Assembly: GCA_009887095.1 (NCBI GenBank)
Contig: QXYC01000007.1
Coordinates: 1 to 33,676 of the forward strand
Source of the DNA: Candidatus Poseidoniales archaeon
Lineage (GTDB): Archaea; Thermoplasmatota; Poseidoniia; Poseidoniales; Poseidoniaceae
Length of the DNA: 33,676 nucleotides
Reading direction: 5' to 3'
Part shown: positions 22,578-30,654 of the stretch, one piece after another
Layout of the letters: each line of letters starts with the position of its first letter
Numbering within the stretch: position 1 is the stretch's first letter
Notes under the pieces: generated by a model
Database searches by the model: none
Told to the model about the DNA's origin: nothing
What the model saw: only the letters and a program-made list of their open reading frames with translations
Made by a program: the position numbers and the translations under genes

Positions 22578-23405
22578 ATGCCAGAAGGCCCTGAAATCCG
22601 TCGTGCAGCGGACCGTCTTGGCAAAGCCCTCATTGGAAAAAAAATCGAACAATGCAGGTTGCCCTACGGTACCTTCACCGGGCGTGAACATTTGATTGAA
22701 GATCAGATGGTGGTTGATGTCACAAGTCAAGCCAAAGCAATGCTCATCCGATTTGGGAATGGATGGACCATGTACAGTCACAATCAACTCTACGGGCGAT
22801 GGACTGTCAACAAAGTAACCACTGAAAGCAGATTGCGACGCACCCTTCGTGCCGAATTTTGCACAGATAAGCATGCTGTTCGCCTTTGGTCTGCTACCGA
22901 CATTGATTTGATCCCAACCGAAGAAGAACCCCTCCATTCGTTTCTCTCGAAACTTGGCCCAGATGTTTTGCACAAGGATGTGGACGAAGAGGTGCTGTAT
23001 CATCAACTCAAATCAAAGAAATGTTTTCGGAAAAAAGGCGCCACGTTGATGCTTGATCAGCGCAGTTTCGCCGGCTTAGGCAATTATTTGAGATCCGAAA
23101 TTCTCTTTGCCGCAAGCATCCACCCAGACGATCGCCCCTGTGATCTTTCAGATTCAGCCCTTCGAACTTGGGCTCGAGCGATTAAACAAGTCACAGTCCA
23201 GGCCTACGAAACGGGCGGTGTGACGGTTCCAGCCGATGTCGCAAAGGCAGGCAAACAACGAGGCGAACCTCGACGGACATGGCGGCATTATGCCTTTTGT
23301 CGTAACGAACGCCCGTGCCTCAAATGTGGGACGCTCGTGGTGCGGCTGCGTTACGGTGGCCGGCGACTTGATCACTGCCCTACATGCCAATCACCGCATC
23401 GGTGA
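22578..23405 (+). CDS. nei: Endonuclease VIII-like DNA glycosylase/AP lyase (Nei)
   Basis: It removes oxidised pyrimidines from DNA and cuts at the abasic site. The 275-aa product starts with the catalytic PEGPEIRRAADRL (Pro2, Glu3). It carries YSHNQLYGRW and SATDIDLI, both characteristic of Nei and not of MutM. The helix-two-turn-helix is LDQRSFAGLGNYLRSEILF. A C-terminal zinc finger has Cys247, Cys250, Cys267 and Cys270. It is a complete and typical length. It converges on the iron-sulfur photolyase with only one base between the stops. This places base-excision repair beside photorepair. Confidence 0.93.
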   Translation: MPEGPEIRRAADRLGKALIGKKIEQCRLPYGTFTGREHLIEDQMVVDVTSQAKAMLIRFGNGWTMYSHNQLYGRWTVNKVTTESRLRRTLRAEFCTDKHAVRLWSATDIDLIPTEEEPLHSFLSKLGPDVLHKDVDEEVLYHQLKSKKCFRKKGATLMLDQRSFAGLGNYLRSEILFAASIHPDDRPCDLSDSALRTWARAIKQVTVQAYETGGVTVPADVAKAGKQRGEPRRTWRHYAFCRNERPCLKCGTLVVRLRYGGRRLDHCPTCQSPHR

Positions 23406-23406
23406 T

Positions 23407-25041
23407 TCACTGCTCATCAGGGCGAAGGGTGCGGCCGTTTGCCAAAGCGTCCTGAACATTGAGGAATGTTTGATGGTCAAGCTGCTTCATTTCTTTATTC
23501 CGTTTTGCGACGTTCCTCAACGCCATAGAGAGGCGATGATTACCGGCAAATGCATGTGAGTGTCGCTCTAAGTACGCCCAATAAAGCCGTCCGATTGGGC
23601 ATGTCTTCTTTGGGTGGAATTCACAAGACTTGCAATGGTTGCTCATTCGATTGATGTAAGCCGAACCTGCGACATAGGGCTTGGTCATCATCGCAGAGCC
23701 GAGTGCAAAGGTTCCCATTCCGAAGACATTTGGTTCAACAACCCAGTCGTATGCATCGATAAACGCTGCGTGAAACCAATCCGTGAGTTCTCTTGGTTGA
23801 ACATCGAGAAGGTGTGCTATGTTGCTCAACACCATTAACCTTGGAATGTGGTGAGTCCAACCTTCCTCCATCACAGAGGCAACTGATTCATCCAAGCAAG
23901 CAAGACCACTTTTTTGACCCCAGTAAGCCTTGGGCAACGGGAATGTTTGTTCGAGATGATTTGGATGAGGTTCGCCATCCAACGGAGCGGCATCATACCA
24001 TTGAGCGTCCCTTCGAGCGAGGGATCTGTTGACTTCCAAGGTACGGAATCCATCTGTCACTTCATGAATGTGGTGCACGTATTCACGCCAAATTAGCTGC
24101 CGCAAAAACCCCTCTATATTGTTGAGTTCAGCCTTGCTCTCGAGCGCCATTTCGGCTGCTTGTTGTGGCATGACTCGATGGAGGTTGAGAAGAGAGGCGA
24201 GGCGAGTGTGGAACAACCCGCGGCTTTCAGTCGACATGGCGTCTTCATAGGTTCCAAAGTGAGATAAGCAGGACCGGGCAAATTCCATCGAGGCTGCAAT
24301 GTCTGCTTCCGATGTCGGAATCTGAGTGAAATCAACGGATCCTGGGTGGTCAGAATACACATCGTCGACCATCGTCTTGACCTCATGATCAATACCATCA
24401 GGAGTGAAGGCAGGGGGGGCGGGCGCAACAGGATCGCCTCGCCAAGGTTTGCGATTCTCCTCATCAAAGCTGTATTTGTCGCCAACCGGTTGTGCGTCAA
24501 CCATGAGCCAGCCAGTTTCTTTTCGCACCCTTCGATAAAATCGGTCCATGCGGAACGGTGGAGCAGTCCCCACGGTTTCGGTGAACCAAGAGCGAGGGGT
24601 GAGCCAACCGTTGTGAGGATGGGTGACTAGAGCCCCTGATTCAATGAGGGGCTGGAGTTCCATTCGAGTTGAGTATTCAGCAAACTCAACACAATGTATG
24701 GGCCCAACTTCGTTGGCCAGAACGGTGAGCGTTTCAGCGTAGGAACCTTGAGTCACGAGGTAGTTAATCGGGTAACCAGCCTCCTGTGCTTCGAGAGCAA
24801 AATGACGTTGATTCGACAAGAGAAGTGCTAACTTCTGTTTGTGGTAAGGTCGGGAACGACCTTTGGATGCTGACTCTATGAACACAAGACCAACGGTTCC
24901 AACCATTTGTTCGATTGTTTTGAACAGCGAGAGATTGAGTTGATCGTACGCGACAAACACCCATGAATCAACATTGTACGGACCCTCTTGAATTGAGTTC
25001 CCAAACCCCTTGGAGACGGTGCTGGCGTTCAATCTCTTCAT
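23407..25041 (-). CDS. Iron-sulfur photolyase/cryptochrome (PhrB/FeS-BCP family)
   Basis: A 544-aa protein of the deoxyribodipyrimidine-photolyase-related family, light-driven flavoenzymes that repair (6-4) photoproducts. The N-terminal antenna domain starts WVFVAYDQLNLSLF. The FAD domain includes RQLIWREYVHHIHEV and GWTHHIPRLMVLSNIAHLLD. Four cysteines that would hold a [4Fe-4S] cluster are present: one in SGLACLDESV, then CKSC and the Cys of KKTCPIGRLYW. Known members use 6,7-dimethyl-8-ribityllumazine as antenna. The start was set at ATG 25041, four bases after the flavoprotein stop; the longer frame overlaps that gene and has no family similarity. It is third in an operon with an ABC1 kinase and a desaturase-like flavoprotein. 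Confidence 0.9.
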   Translation of the reverse strand: MKRLNASTVSKGFGNSIQEGPYNVDSWVFVAYDQLNLSLFKTIEQMVGTVGLVFIESASKGRSRPYHKQKLALLLSNQRHFALEAQEAGYPINYLVTQGSYAETLTVLANEVGPIHCVEFAEYSTRMELQPLIESGALVTHPHNGWLTPRSWFTETVGTAPPFRMDRFYRRVRKETGWLMVDAQPVGDKYSFDEENRKPWRGDPVAPAPPAFTPDGIDHEVKTMVDDVYSDHPGSVDFTQIPTSEADIAASMEFARSCLSHFGTYEDAMSTESRGLFHTRLASLLNLHRVMPQQAAEMALESKAELNNIEGFLRQLIWREYVHHIHEVTDGFRTLEVNRSLARRDAQWYDAAPLDGEPHPNHLEQTFPLPKAYWGQKSGLACLDESVASVMEEGWTHHIPRLMVLSNIAHLLDVQPRELTDWFHAAFIDAYDWVVEPNVFGMGTFALGSAMMTKPYVAGSAYINRMSNHCKSCEFHPKKTCPIGRLYWAYLERHSHAFAGNHRLSMALRNVAKRNKEMKQLDHQTFLNVQDALANGRTLRPDEQ

Positions 25042-25045
25042 CGGC

Positions 25046-26284
25046 TCAGCTCCGAAGATGTGCATCAACAACACTCGCCACACGTTCGGCGGATTGAAGC
25101 GCCCCTTCCACGCTGCCGTGAAGTGTGTGGTCACCACATTCGAATCCATTGAGGCGTGGGGTCGCCTCGAGCAAGCGTTGCGAGCCGACTTCAGGCAGGG
25201 CGTGCTCAATGTGTTGGGTTGCGAGCAGGCGCCATTCGGGTGCTTCATCGGGGAACCACTGATTGACTTCGTTTCGCACCGCTGATTCAACAGATTCTGC
25301 TGTTGTCAAGCCAAGCGCGTCAGCGCGTTCGCCCACGACTGTCACGGTCACGAGCGAGCGACCCATTGGTGCGTAACTTGGCTGGACATCTGATGGGACG
25401 GCAAGGTGAGCGACGACTCCGTCATTTTGCTTGACATCTGCATTGAGGAGCACATGATTGGAAGCAAGAGGCGAATGTTCGGCATCGAAATGCAGTGTCC
25501 ATACGTGTCGCTTTTCAAGATGCTGAGTGCTGTTAAAGGCCCGAATCACAGCGTCGAACGAGGTGTTTTCACCATCAATGTTCACGGTCGTTTCGTCGAT
25601 AACGGTCACATCGCAATTGAGATGGATGTTTTCATCGCCAAGCCTCTGAGCGAGTTGTCGAGGCGCAGAAACGATGCCGTCCTTCGGCAGCACCATGTTC
25701 CCTTTGGACATCATTCGGAATACAAATCGGAACATTCGTTCATTGGTTCGTAAGTCATCTTCTAAGAAAATACCAGAGAAAAGCGGATGAAAGAATCGGT
25801 TGATCATGGAGCTCGAGAAGCCATTCGCCTTCAGGTACGCCTTTGTTGCGTCGTTACCACCTTGGAACACTCGGTCGGTAGCGCCACGGCGAACGGCAAA
25901 ACGAAGGCGAGCGACACGGAGTAAATCAAAAGGTGAAGCAAAGCGATTGAGACCGCTCAGCATCCCTTGAATTGGCCGACGAAACGGGTCAGCCATTCGC
26001 CAAAATTTGGGCTTCTTTTTTCGTTGTTGAACAATGAGGGCACCCGGCTCGAAGGCCATCGCACCCATGGCGTTGAAATCGAAAGCCCGTTGGGAAGTTG
26101 GATACGCCGTCTGCATCACATGAAAGCCATGATCGAGCAGAAAACCATCCACCTTGTCGGTCGCCATTCGTCCGCCGACGCTGCCTGAACGCTCGTAGAC
26201 GGCCACCTCGTGACCTGCGGCCTGGAGAAGTGTTGCACAACGCAAACCTGACAGTCCTGCGCCAACTATTGCAATCGAGGCCAT
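25046..26284 (-). CDS. FAD-dependent amine-oxidase/phytoene-desaturase-like oxidoreductase
   Basis: A 412-aa flavoprotein with the N-terminal dinucleotide motif IAIVGAGLSGLRCATLLQAA, then VYERSGSVGGRMATDKVDGF, the GG doublet typical of this superfamily. The C-terminal FAD contact is CGDHTLHGSVEGALQSAERV. A middle segment FFHPLFSGIFLEDDL resembles phytoene-desaturase-like proteins of bacteria and archaea. It may act on a carotenoid or other polyprenoid; the substrate is not shown by sequence. It lies nine bases after the ABC1 kinase gene and four before the photolyase start, so all three are probably one transcript. Confidence 0.85.
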   Translation of the reverse strand: MASIAIVGAGLSGLRCATLLQAAGHEVAVYERSGSVGGRMATDKVDGFLLDHGFHVMQTAYPTSQRAFDFNAMGAMAFEPGALIVQQRKKKPKFWRMADPFRRPIQGMLSGLNRFASPFDLLRVARLRFAVRRGATDRVFQGGNDATKAYLKANGFSSSMINRFFHPLFSGIFLEDDLRTNERMFRFVFRMMSKGNMVLPKDGIVSAPRQLAQRLGDENIHLNCDVTVIDETTVNIDGENTSFDAVIRAFNSTQHLEKRHVWTLHFDAEHSPLASNHVLLNADVKQNDGVVAHLAVPSDVQPSYAPMGRSLVTVTVVGERADALGLTTAESVESAVRNEVNQWFPDEAPEWRLLATQHIEHALPEVGSQRLLEATPRLNGFECGDHTLHGSVEGALQSAERVASVVDAHLRS

Positions 26285-26293
26285 AAGCGCACC

Positions 26294-27511
26294 TCAAATG
26301 TTCAATTTGGTCTGGAATTCTTCGAGGAAAGGACCCATTGACTGGATGAGGAGAGCGTCAGGGTGGGTCCGAATCACAAGTCCATCGAGGTACATCAGCG
26401 CCCGAATGATTGGGAATGCTTCCTCTCCAAAGATTGCTCCAGCATGTTCAACCGCTGCTTTGACAGTTTTCATCATGATTCGTGTGAGGCTTTGTTCACC
26501 CACTGGTTTCTTTTCAAAATCTGTATAAATTTCAGTCATTGTTGAATAATACTTGGCCAGTTTCTTTGGTGTTGGGTTGACCTCAGTCATTGCGAGCAAG
26601 GCATCAAACGCTTGTTGCATTTCTTGCCGAGAAAGATGGTCAAAAAAGTGGAACAGCGCATGTGCCACCTTTTTCGGTGCATGGCAAATGGCTCCGTTGT
26701 CAATGAACACAAATTTTCCGTTGGGGTCAACGATGCAATTTCCGGGGTGAAGATCTCCGTGAAAGGTTCCGATGCCAAAGAGGAAAGCGCCGTGGATTCT
26801 GAAGAACTGCAACAGGAAATCCCATGTAAGTGCCTTTTCTTCAATCCCTTCTTCGAGGGACATTCCTTCAACAAATTCAGAAACGAGAATATCTGCATTG
26901 GAGAGTTCTGGGTAATAGATCGGAAATCGCAAGAGGTCCATCTGGAACTGGTCGGCAAGCGAGTCTTTGATTGCAGCGAGTTCTTCTGCACCTTTGATTT
27001 CATTTCGGAGGTCGAGTTCTCGTAGTGTGTAGTCTGCTACGTGATTAATCAACGCCATTGGGTTGCCAACCTTGCGTAGTTTGGGTGCAAAGATCAGGAA
27101 AATACGAAGCCATCGTCGCATTCGAACAACTTCTTTTTTGAATTCCACAGCGTTGGTTTGTTTGATGAATTTAATCACCACTTCTTCACCGGTCTTCAGG
27201 CGCCCACGGTGCACTTGGCCCACCGAAGCTGCTGCGAGTGGTTCATCGTCGATTGATTCGAACGCATCCATAAATCCGGCTGGAGCCTTTAGAGCGATGG
27301 TTTCGTGCAGGTTTTCGGAGGCGATGGACGCCGCATGCTGGTAGAGTTGTTGCAGTTGTCGCGCCTTTTCGACACCTAAAAGATCAGGACGAAGCGCAAA
27401 GATTTGGGCGAGTTTCACGGCGATGAGGCCCTGCCTTTGAATCCAATCGAGGTCTGCTGGTTTCTTCCTTAGAATCTGCCGCATGAAGCGGAAGAATGTC
27501 AGCATCTTCAT
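26294..27511 (-). CDS. ABC1/UbiB-type atypical kinase
   Basis: A 405-aa member of the ABC1/ADCK/UbiB family. The alanine-rich nucleotide loop AAASVGQVHRG (93-103) and the lysine in VVIKF (114) are present. So are the catalytic loop HGDLHPGNCIV and the metal site FIDNGA. Two signature positions deviate: the family KxGQ motif is KLAQ (33-36), and the usual DFG is DNG. The C-terminus is helical without clear membrane spans. Family members support isoprenoid quinone or other lipid synthesis. Here the link to a desaturase-like enzyme suggests a prenyl-lipid or carotenoid setting. A TATA box stands 26 bases before the ATG. Confidence 0.88.
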   Translation of the reverse strand: MKMLTFFRFMRQILRKKPADLDWIQRQGLIAVKLAQIFALRPDLLGVEKARQLQQLYQHAASIASENLHETIALKAPAGFMDAFESIDDEPLAAASVGQVHRGRLKTGEEVVIKFIKQTNAVEFKKEVVRMRRWLRIFLIFAPKLRKVGNPMALINHVADYTLRELDLRNEIKGAEELAAIKDSLADQFQMDLLRFPIYYPELSNADILVSEFVEGMSLEEGIEEKALTWDFLLQFFRIHGAFLFGIGTFHGDLHPGNCIVDPNGKFVFIDNGAICHAPKKVAHALFHFFDHLSRQEMQQAFDALLAMTEVNPTPKKLAKYYSTMTEIYTDFEKKPVGEQSLTRIMMKTVKAAVEHAGAIFGEEAFPIIRALMYLDGLVIRTHPDALLIQSMGPFLEEFQTKLNI

Positions 27512-27532
27512 GCTTTTGAGTCAAGGCTTTGG

Positions 27533-27541
27533 CTTATCAAG
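27533..27541 (-). promoter_or_regulatory. TATA box of the ABC1 kinase - photolyase operon
   Basis: CTTGATAAG on the minus strand is centred 26 bases before ATG 27511, in the 38-base gap after the TrmB gene stop. It implies a leaderless transcript for the three-gene operon. Confidence 0.45.
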
Positions 27542-27549
27542 AGATGTTT

Positions 27550-28941
27550 TCATTCTAACAAATCTTCGTCTGTTTCGTCAATGAAAACAAGGGTGTATCG
27601 CCACGCATCTGGACCTTCTGACTCCCTGCGAATTCGTACGTTTCCGTTCTCGGGATATCGTGCTAGAAGCGCTCCTTCGATGATGCCGTCATCGAGTTGC
27701 CACAACGGCAGTACATCGTCACCGTCCGTAGCAGGGTGAGCGAGGTTGACAATGATGTGGAAGAATGGATCTGCATTGTAGTCTAATTCACCAAGACCTG
27801 CATGCTCCCACCAATCCATGAGTTCATTCAAGAATTCAACATGGCCTTCGATCTTCCGGAGGCTGAAGGAAAGTTCTTCACCAATTCGTTGGCCAACTTG
27901 TCGGAGCATGGTCCCGAGATCAATCCCCAGTTCATGCAGACTGCTCATGCGTCCATCTTGCAAAGCGGCCCTCGCTTGGTTGATTTCGCTGCTCGAGGCA
28001 AGGAACGATTCCGGGTTGAATGGAACATCTTCTTCTGGCAGGTCTTCGCTAACTTTGAGGGCTTGGCGGAACTGTTCTAGGAAGGATCCTTGACCGACTG
28101 TGAGACGCAATGGATCGACGATTCGTTCTTCTGTGAATCGCTTCTTTGCAGTTTCGATGTCGATGGCCTTGGTCCAAATCGCATTCACGAAATCGCTGTG
28201 TGATGTCGCAAAGACTTCTGAATTGACAACAAGAGCCGCATCATCGCGACCACGGCCCACTGGGTTTTCTTCAACGTGGAGGAACTGAATGACGTTGCCA
28301 GTATCTTGGAGCACGCCAAGCGATGCAACCTCATCCGAATGGCGAACCGCTATTGATTCGTGGAGTTGGTCGTAGAATCGCACGGTTCGGCGGTCGAGTT
28401 GAGCAAGGACAGTCACCATGACCCCACGTTCAGCAGCAGAGTTGACCTCTTCAAGTCCAACTGAGCGGCACAGATGGAGAATTCCAAAACGTCCGAGAAG
28501 CAAGACCAGACGTTCTTCTGCCTGTGCGGCAAATTCACCGATTCGCTTGTGGATGTGCTCCCTTCCTTTGAGGACAGCAAACTTTGCATTTGCGTCTTCT
28601 GCCGAATCGTCATTGCTTTCCTCGTAGTCTGCTGTCGCACCTGACATGATGGCGTCGAAGGCCTTGGAAGTGCGTTCGATTCGATCCCGTTGTTCATTCA
28701 GAAGTCGCTTGAACAAAACAGGTAACGAAGAGCATGAAAACCTCATCGGGCGGTCTGCGGTGACCGAAACCAAACCGATTTCGGTGAGCCGGGAAAGTGA
28801 GTTGTAGGCATCAAGGCGGTTTGTACCCAGTTCCTTTGCCAGTTCGCTTGCTTTGAGTTCCTTGGAGGAGGAAAGGATGACCAGCGAGCGGGCTTCACGT
28901 TCCGAAAGGCCTGCATCTTCGAACAATTCGAACCAGTTCAT
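27550..28941 (-). CDS. TrmB-family transcriptional regulator with long C-terminal extension
   Basis: A 463-aa regulator. Residues 1-75 are a TrmB-type winged helix (GLSEREARSLVILSSSKELK, ASELAKELGTNRLDAYNSLS, RLTEIGLVSV). A coiled helix and an acidic linker follow (90-115). Then comes a TrmB effector-like domain starting AKFAVLKGREHIHKRIGEFA and running to about 275. The last 185 residues are not part of the usual family and end in a strand-rich, acidic part (WRYTLVFIDETDED). Its start overlaps the stop of the peroxiredoxin gene by ATGA, so the two are co-translated. This hints at a redox- or stress-linked regulator. The effector is unknown. Confidence 0.8.
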   Translation of the reverse strand: MNWFELFEDAGLSEREARSLVILSSSKELKASELAKELGTNRLDAYNSLSRLTEIGLVSVTADRPMRFSCSSLPVLFKRLLNEQRDRIERTSKAFDAIMSGATADYEESNDDSAEDANAKFAVLKGREHIHKRIGEFAAQAEERLVLLLGRFGILHLCRSVGLEEVNSAAERGVMVTVLAQLDRRTVRFYDQLHESIAVRHSDEVASLGVLQDTGNVIQFLHVEENPVGRGRDDAALVVNSEVFATSHSDFVNAIWTKAIDIETAKKRFTEERIVDPLRLTVGQGSFLEQFRQALKVSEDLPEEDVPFNPESFLASSSEINQARAALQDGRMSSLHELGIDLGTMLRQVGQRIGEELSFSLRKIEGHVEFLNELMDWWEHAGLGELDYNADPFFHIIVNLAHPATDGDDVLPLWQLDDGIIEGALLARYPENGNVRIRRESEGPDAWRYTLVFIDETDEDLLE

Positions 28942-29417
28942 TTCATTGAACCCCCTGATGAGAGTTCACTGAACTTGTCGAGGATGCGCGCAACGTGCCG
29001 ACGAGGTCGGAAGAGCCAGTCGTAGCAATAGTGAACCGTTCGGTCAGGACCAATGAGGAATGAGGATTTCGCCGGGAATCTCCCGAGGAAAACTGGGACG
29101 CCAAACGCATCAGCGACGAGGCGCTCAGGATCACTGAGCAACGGGAACGGGAGATTCAGTTCCTCCTTGAACCTTCGATGATCTTCAACGGAGTCCTGAC
29201 TGATACCAATGACTTCTACAGGAGGGGTGAGGGATTGGAAGAGATCGTATTGTTCCTTGAACGTCAAGCAACCACGCTTGCAAGTTGGGGAACCGTCCTT
29301 GGCATAAAAGAAAACAACTTTCCATTTGCCGTCGAAGTCAGAGAGAGAAAAGGCCTCGCCGTTGGAGGAGGGGAGTGTGAATTCGGGCGCTGTTTCTCCT
29401 GAAAGTTTGTTGGCCAT
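28938..29417 (-). CDS. Peroxiredoxin, AhpC/TSA (BCP-like)
   Basis: A 159-aa thioredoxin-fold peroxidase that reduces hydrogen peroxide and organic peroxides. The N-terminus APEFTLPSSNGEAFSLSDF and WKVVFFYAKDGSPTCKRGC are typical. The peroxidatic cysteine is Cys46 and a second cysteine, Cys50, lies at BCP-like spacing. The motif differs from the usual PxxxTPxC (here the preceding residues are DGSPTC). Further blocks are EVIGISQDSVEDHRRFKEEL and FPLLSDPERLVADAFGV. It is the first gene of a pair with the TrmB regulator and has a TATA box 26 bases before its ATG. Confidence 0.9.
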   Translation of the reverse strand: MANKLSGETAPEFTLPSSNGEAFSLSDFDGKWKVVFFYAKDGSPTCKRGCLTFKEQYDLFQSLTPPVEVIGISQDSVEDHRRFKEELNLPFPLLSDPERLVADAFGVPVFLGRFPAKSSFLIGPDRTVHYCYDWLFRPRRHVARILDKFSELSSGGSMK

Positions 29418-29439
29418 ATTGTCCCCTCAAAATTCCCAC

Positions 29440-29446
29440 TTAAAAT
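29440..29446 (-). promoter_or_regulatory. TATA box of the peroxiredoxin - TrmB pair
   Basis: ATTTTAA on the minus strand is centred 26 bases before ATG 29417, in the 38-base gap between the ribA stop and the peroxiredoxin gene. It implies a leaderless transcript. Confidence 0.5.
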
Positions 29447-29455
29447 GTAGTGGGT

Positions 29456-30067
29456 TCAAGCCTGTTCAGGAATGAGGTGACCCATTCGCTTTTGCTTGGT
29501 GGAGAGGTAATGATCGTTGTACTCGCATCGACCAGCCAAATGAGGCATGCGCTCGTCGACGCGAATCCCGTTTGAGCGGAGACCACGGATTTTGAGTGGG
29601 TTGTTCGTCATTAATTTCACTTGGGTAACACCGACACTGCGTAACATATCTGCGCAGAACGAATAATCTCGAGCGTCGGCTGGTAGATTGAGCGCAAGGT
29701 TTGCATCGAGTGTATCATAGCCGACATCTTGGAGAGCGTAAGCCTTGATTTTTGCTTCAAGACCAATGCCTCGGCCTTCCTGACGCATGTAGAGAATGGC
29801 CCCTGAGCCTTCCTCTTGTATACGGGCCATGGACGCCTGGAGTTGTGGGCCACAGTCACACTTCAACGAGCCAAATGCATCGCCGGTCAGGCATTCCGAA
29901 TGGATTCGCACGATCGGTACAGATTGAGAGTCGTCGAGACCTACGGAGAGGACGGAGTGCTCACCGCCCATGTCGTCGACAAACACCCTCATTCTGAAGT
30001 TCCCGTGTTCCGTTGGTAGGTTGGCGTCTGCCTTTACTTTTGAGGCGTCTACATCGTATGGTGACAT
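29456..30067 (-). CDS. ribA: GTP cyclohydrolase II
   Basis: It opens the imidazole ring of GTP to give 2,5-diamino-6-ribosylamino-pyrimidinone phosphate, formate and pyrophosphate, the first step of riboflavin synthesis. The 203-aa product has the zinc cysteines in [20 protein letters not shown] (Cys59, Cys70, Cys72), the catalytic [11 protein letters not shown], and [16 protein letters not shown]. It is a stand-alone RibA without the RibB domain. The start was set at ATG 30067, because a strong TATA box lies 27 bases upstream; the longer frame to 30109 would begin before the promoter. Many archaea use the unrelated GTP cyclohydrolase III, so this bacterial form suggests gene transfer. Its product leads to FAD and the lumazine antenna. 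Confidence 0.92.
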   Translation of the reverse strand: MSPYDVDASKVKADANLPTEHGNFRMRVFVDDMGGEHSVLSVGLDDSQSVPIVRIHSECLTGDAFGSLKCDCGPQLQASMARIQEEGSGAILYMRQEGRGIGLEAKIKAYALQDVGYDTLDANLALNLPADARDYSFCADMLRSVGVTQVKLMTNNPLKIRGLRSNGIRVDERMPHLAGRCEYNDHYLSTKQKRMGHLIPEQA

Positions 30068-30090
30068 ATCGGTAAATTTCACGGATTCTA

Positions 30091-30098
30091 TTATAAAA
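30091..30098 (-). promoter_or_regulatory. TATA box of ribA
   Basis: TTTTATAA on the minus strand is centred 27 bases before ATG 30067. This is the best TATA match in the window and decides the ribA start. It stands back to back with the NUDIX gene TATA box about 40 bases away. Confidence 0.65.
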
Positions 30099-30133
30099 TC
30101 CTGTTTCAAATCGTGTGAGAATCAAAACAGTCC

Positions 30134-30140
30134 TTTATAC
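30134..30140 (+). promoter_or_regulatory. TATA box of the NUDIX - photolyase operon
   Basis: TTTATAC is centred 26 bases before ATG 30163. It fixes the start of the NUDIX gene at 30163 and implies a leaderless transcript. With the ribA TATA box it makes a compact divergent promoter of 95 bases between two start codons. Confidence 0.6.
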
Positions 30141-30162
30141 GCACCTCTTCACAAAAACCACC

Positions 30163-30654
30163 ATGCACAGTGTGGATTGCGATGTTGGCGTTGCCGCCAT
30201 AGTCCGCCGCGCACGCTCCATTCTGCTCGTTAAGGAACAGCGTGGAAAATACGAAGGCCGCTGGGGTCTTCCTAAGGGTTACGTCGATGAAGGCGAGCTC
30301 CCAAGGAACGCTGCACTCAGAGAACTCAAAGAAGAGTGCAATGTAGACGGAACCGTCCTCGGCGTTCAATCTGTACGGGAGCGTCTCCTCGAGGGCATGC
30401 CTGCGATTTTTATCGCATACTTAGTCGATATACCACCTTCCGCCGTTCCGCTCCCTAACGACGAGGTTTCAGAAGCGACCTTCATCCCAATCGAGCAGTT
30501 CGCTGAGTTGAACTGGATCAGCGACGCCATGCACGCCATGGCTGTCAACGCGGTCAATTCCAAGCATATCCTCTCATCAAACGACTACGAGCACGAACGA
30601 GGCCATCCTTATGTCCTCCACACCCTTCCCAATCTTCGAGGTGGAGTGAGATGA
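30163..30654 (+). CDS. NUDIX hydrolase
   Basis: A 163-aa Mg-dependent hydrolase of nucleoside-diphosphate-linked compounds. The NUDIX box is GYVDEGELPRNAALRELKEE (39-58) followed by CNV, a full match to Gx5Ex7REUxEE. It is preceded by the usual VAAIVRRARSILLVKEQRG and RWGLPKG. The substrate could be an oxidised nucleotide such as 8-oxo-dGTP, or a dinucleotide cofactor; sequence does not decide. The GTG-started frame from 30115 runs through the promoter and was rejected. The stop overlaps the photolyase ATG (ATGA), so it is translationally coupled to photorepair, which favours a nucleotide clean-up role. Confidence 0.9.
   Translation: MHSVDCDVGVAAIVRRARSILLVKEQRGKYEGRWGLPKGYVDEGELPRNAALRELKEECNVDGTVLGVQSVRERLLEGMPAIFIAYLVDIPPSAVPLPNDEVSEATFIPIEQFAELNWISDAMHAMAVNAVNSKHILSSNDYEHERGHPYVLHTLPNLRGGVR

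Noticed and set aside
25042-25290. N-terminal extension of the iron-sulfur photolyase frame
   Set aside because: It runs opposite to nothing new but overlaps the flavoprotein gene's C-terminal coding in another frame and has no family similarity.
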